Below are positions 6,243 through 6,363 of a DNA stretch of 6,363 nt, one piece after another. Both the position numbers and the translations under genes were made by a program. Under the pieces are notes generated by a model. It had not been told where the DNA came from and did no database searches. It saw nothing but the letters and a program-made list of their open reading frames with translations. Source of the DNA: JAFGSZ01 sp964492185 (GTDB lineage Bacteria > Bacteroidota > Bacteroidia > Bacteroidales > UBA10428); assembly GCA_964492185.1 (NCBI GenBank), contig CAZBJH010000153.1, positions 1-6,363 on the forward strand, given 5' to 3'. The first letter of the stretch is position 1. Each line of letters begins with the position of its first letter.

Positions 6243-6297
6243 TCGAACCGCTCCCCATGCGGTTCGACCTACTTTTTTCTACAGCAAAAAAAGTAGG
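6243..6297. repeat. Two strong back-to-back hairpins
   Basis: TCGAACCGC (6243-6251) pairs with GCGGTTCGA (6259-6267), a perfect 9-bp stem with a 7-nt loop. The next base begins a second perfect stem of 11 bp: CCTACTTTTTT (6268-6278) with AAAAAAGTAGG (6287-6297), loop 6279-6286. They lie about 155 nt after the glmS stop. The pair could end transcription coming from glmS, but no U-run follows the second stem, so a classical intrinsic terminator is not shown. The arrangement also fits a dispersed palindromic repeat or a miniature mobile element. Confidence 0.65.
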
Positions 6298-6348
6298 CAA
6301 AAATGCCACCGCTGACAGGATTTTCCTAAAAAATCAAGGTGCTCACCT
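6296..6348. repeat. Series of short palindromes continuing to the right edge
   Basis: Directly after (and sharing two bases with) the 11-bp stem come GGCA-aaaa-TGCC (6296-6307), AGGA-ttt-TCCT (6317-6327) and AGGTG-ct-CACCT (6337-6348). Each is short and weak alone, and the 2-nt spacer of the last makes it a DNA palindrome and not a good RNA hairpin. The series right after two strong stems suggests one structured element that continues out of the window. No gene is visible in this stretch. Confidence 0.4.
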
Positions 6349-6363
6349 AAAAATCGAGAACTC

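Overview
The window looks like a chromosomal housekeeping segment from a member of the Bacteroidota, most likely class Bacteroidia. The evidence is the gene set (panC/panD beside a short GT5 'starch synthase-like' gene, a DUF4270 lipoprotein and glmS), the lack of clear Shine-Dalgarno sequences before the starts, and TAnnTTTG boxes, the Bacteroidota -7 promoter element, facing both ways in the only divergent intergenic gap. The organism assignment is an inference from protein character; no rRNA or other marker is present.

Layout. Positions 1-216 are non-coding and rich in repeats. A leftward (minus-strand) operon follows: panC (1950 to 1105), panD (1093 to 743) and a stand-alone heptose-1-phosphate adenylyltransferase of the RfaE2/HldE-C type (705 to 217). 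An 80-bp divergent region (1951-2030) separates it from a rightward operon. That operon has a 275-aa GT5 N-terminal-domain protein (2031-2858), a DUF4270 lipoprotein (2848-4239, overlapping the previous gene by 11 nt) and glmS (4253-6088, 13-bp gap). Positions 6089-6363 are non-coding, AT-rich and then strongly palindromic.

How the genes work together. PanC and PanD supply pantothenate and its beta-alanine precursor for coenzyme A. RfaE2 makes ADP-heptose precursors for LPS core or surface glycans. GlmS makes glucosamine-6-phosphate, the entry point to UDP-GlcNAc for peptidoglycan and lipid A. The GT5-like protein and the DUF4270 lipoprotein have no established function that I can name. Their overlap and tight linkage to glmS suggest a role in the cell envelope, but this is inference.

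Most unusual points. (1) The GT5-like protein lacks the whole C-terminal half of a glycogen synthase and the KTGGL catalytic motif, yet appears intact and is translationally coupled to a lipoprotein gene. (2) A 34-nt repeat (31 of 34 identical by eye) lies beyond the 3' end of each operon, in the same orientation relative to transcription. (3) Nested or serial palindromes occur at both window edges (4-50 and 6243-6348), suggesting a dispersed structured repeat family. I see no CRISPR, tRNA, rRNA, transposase, integrase or defence gene.
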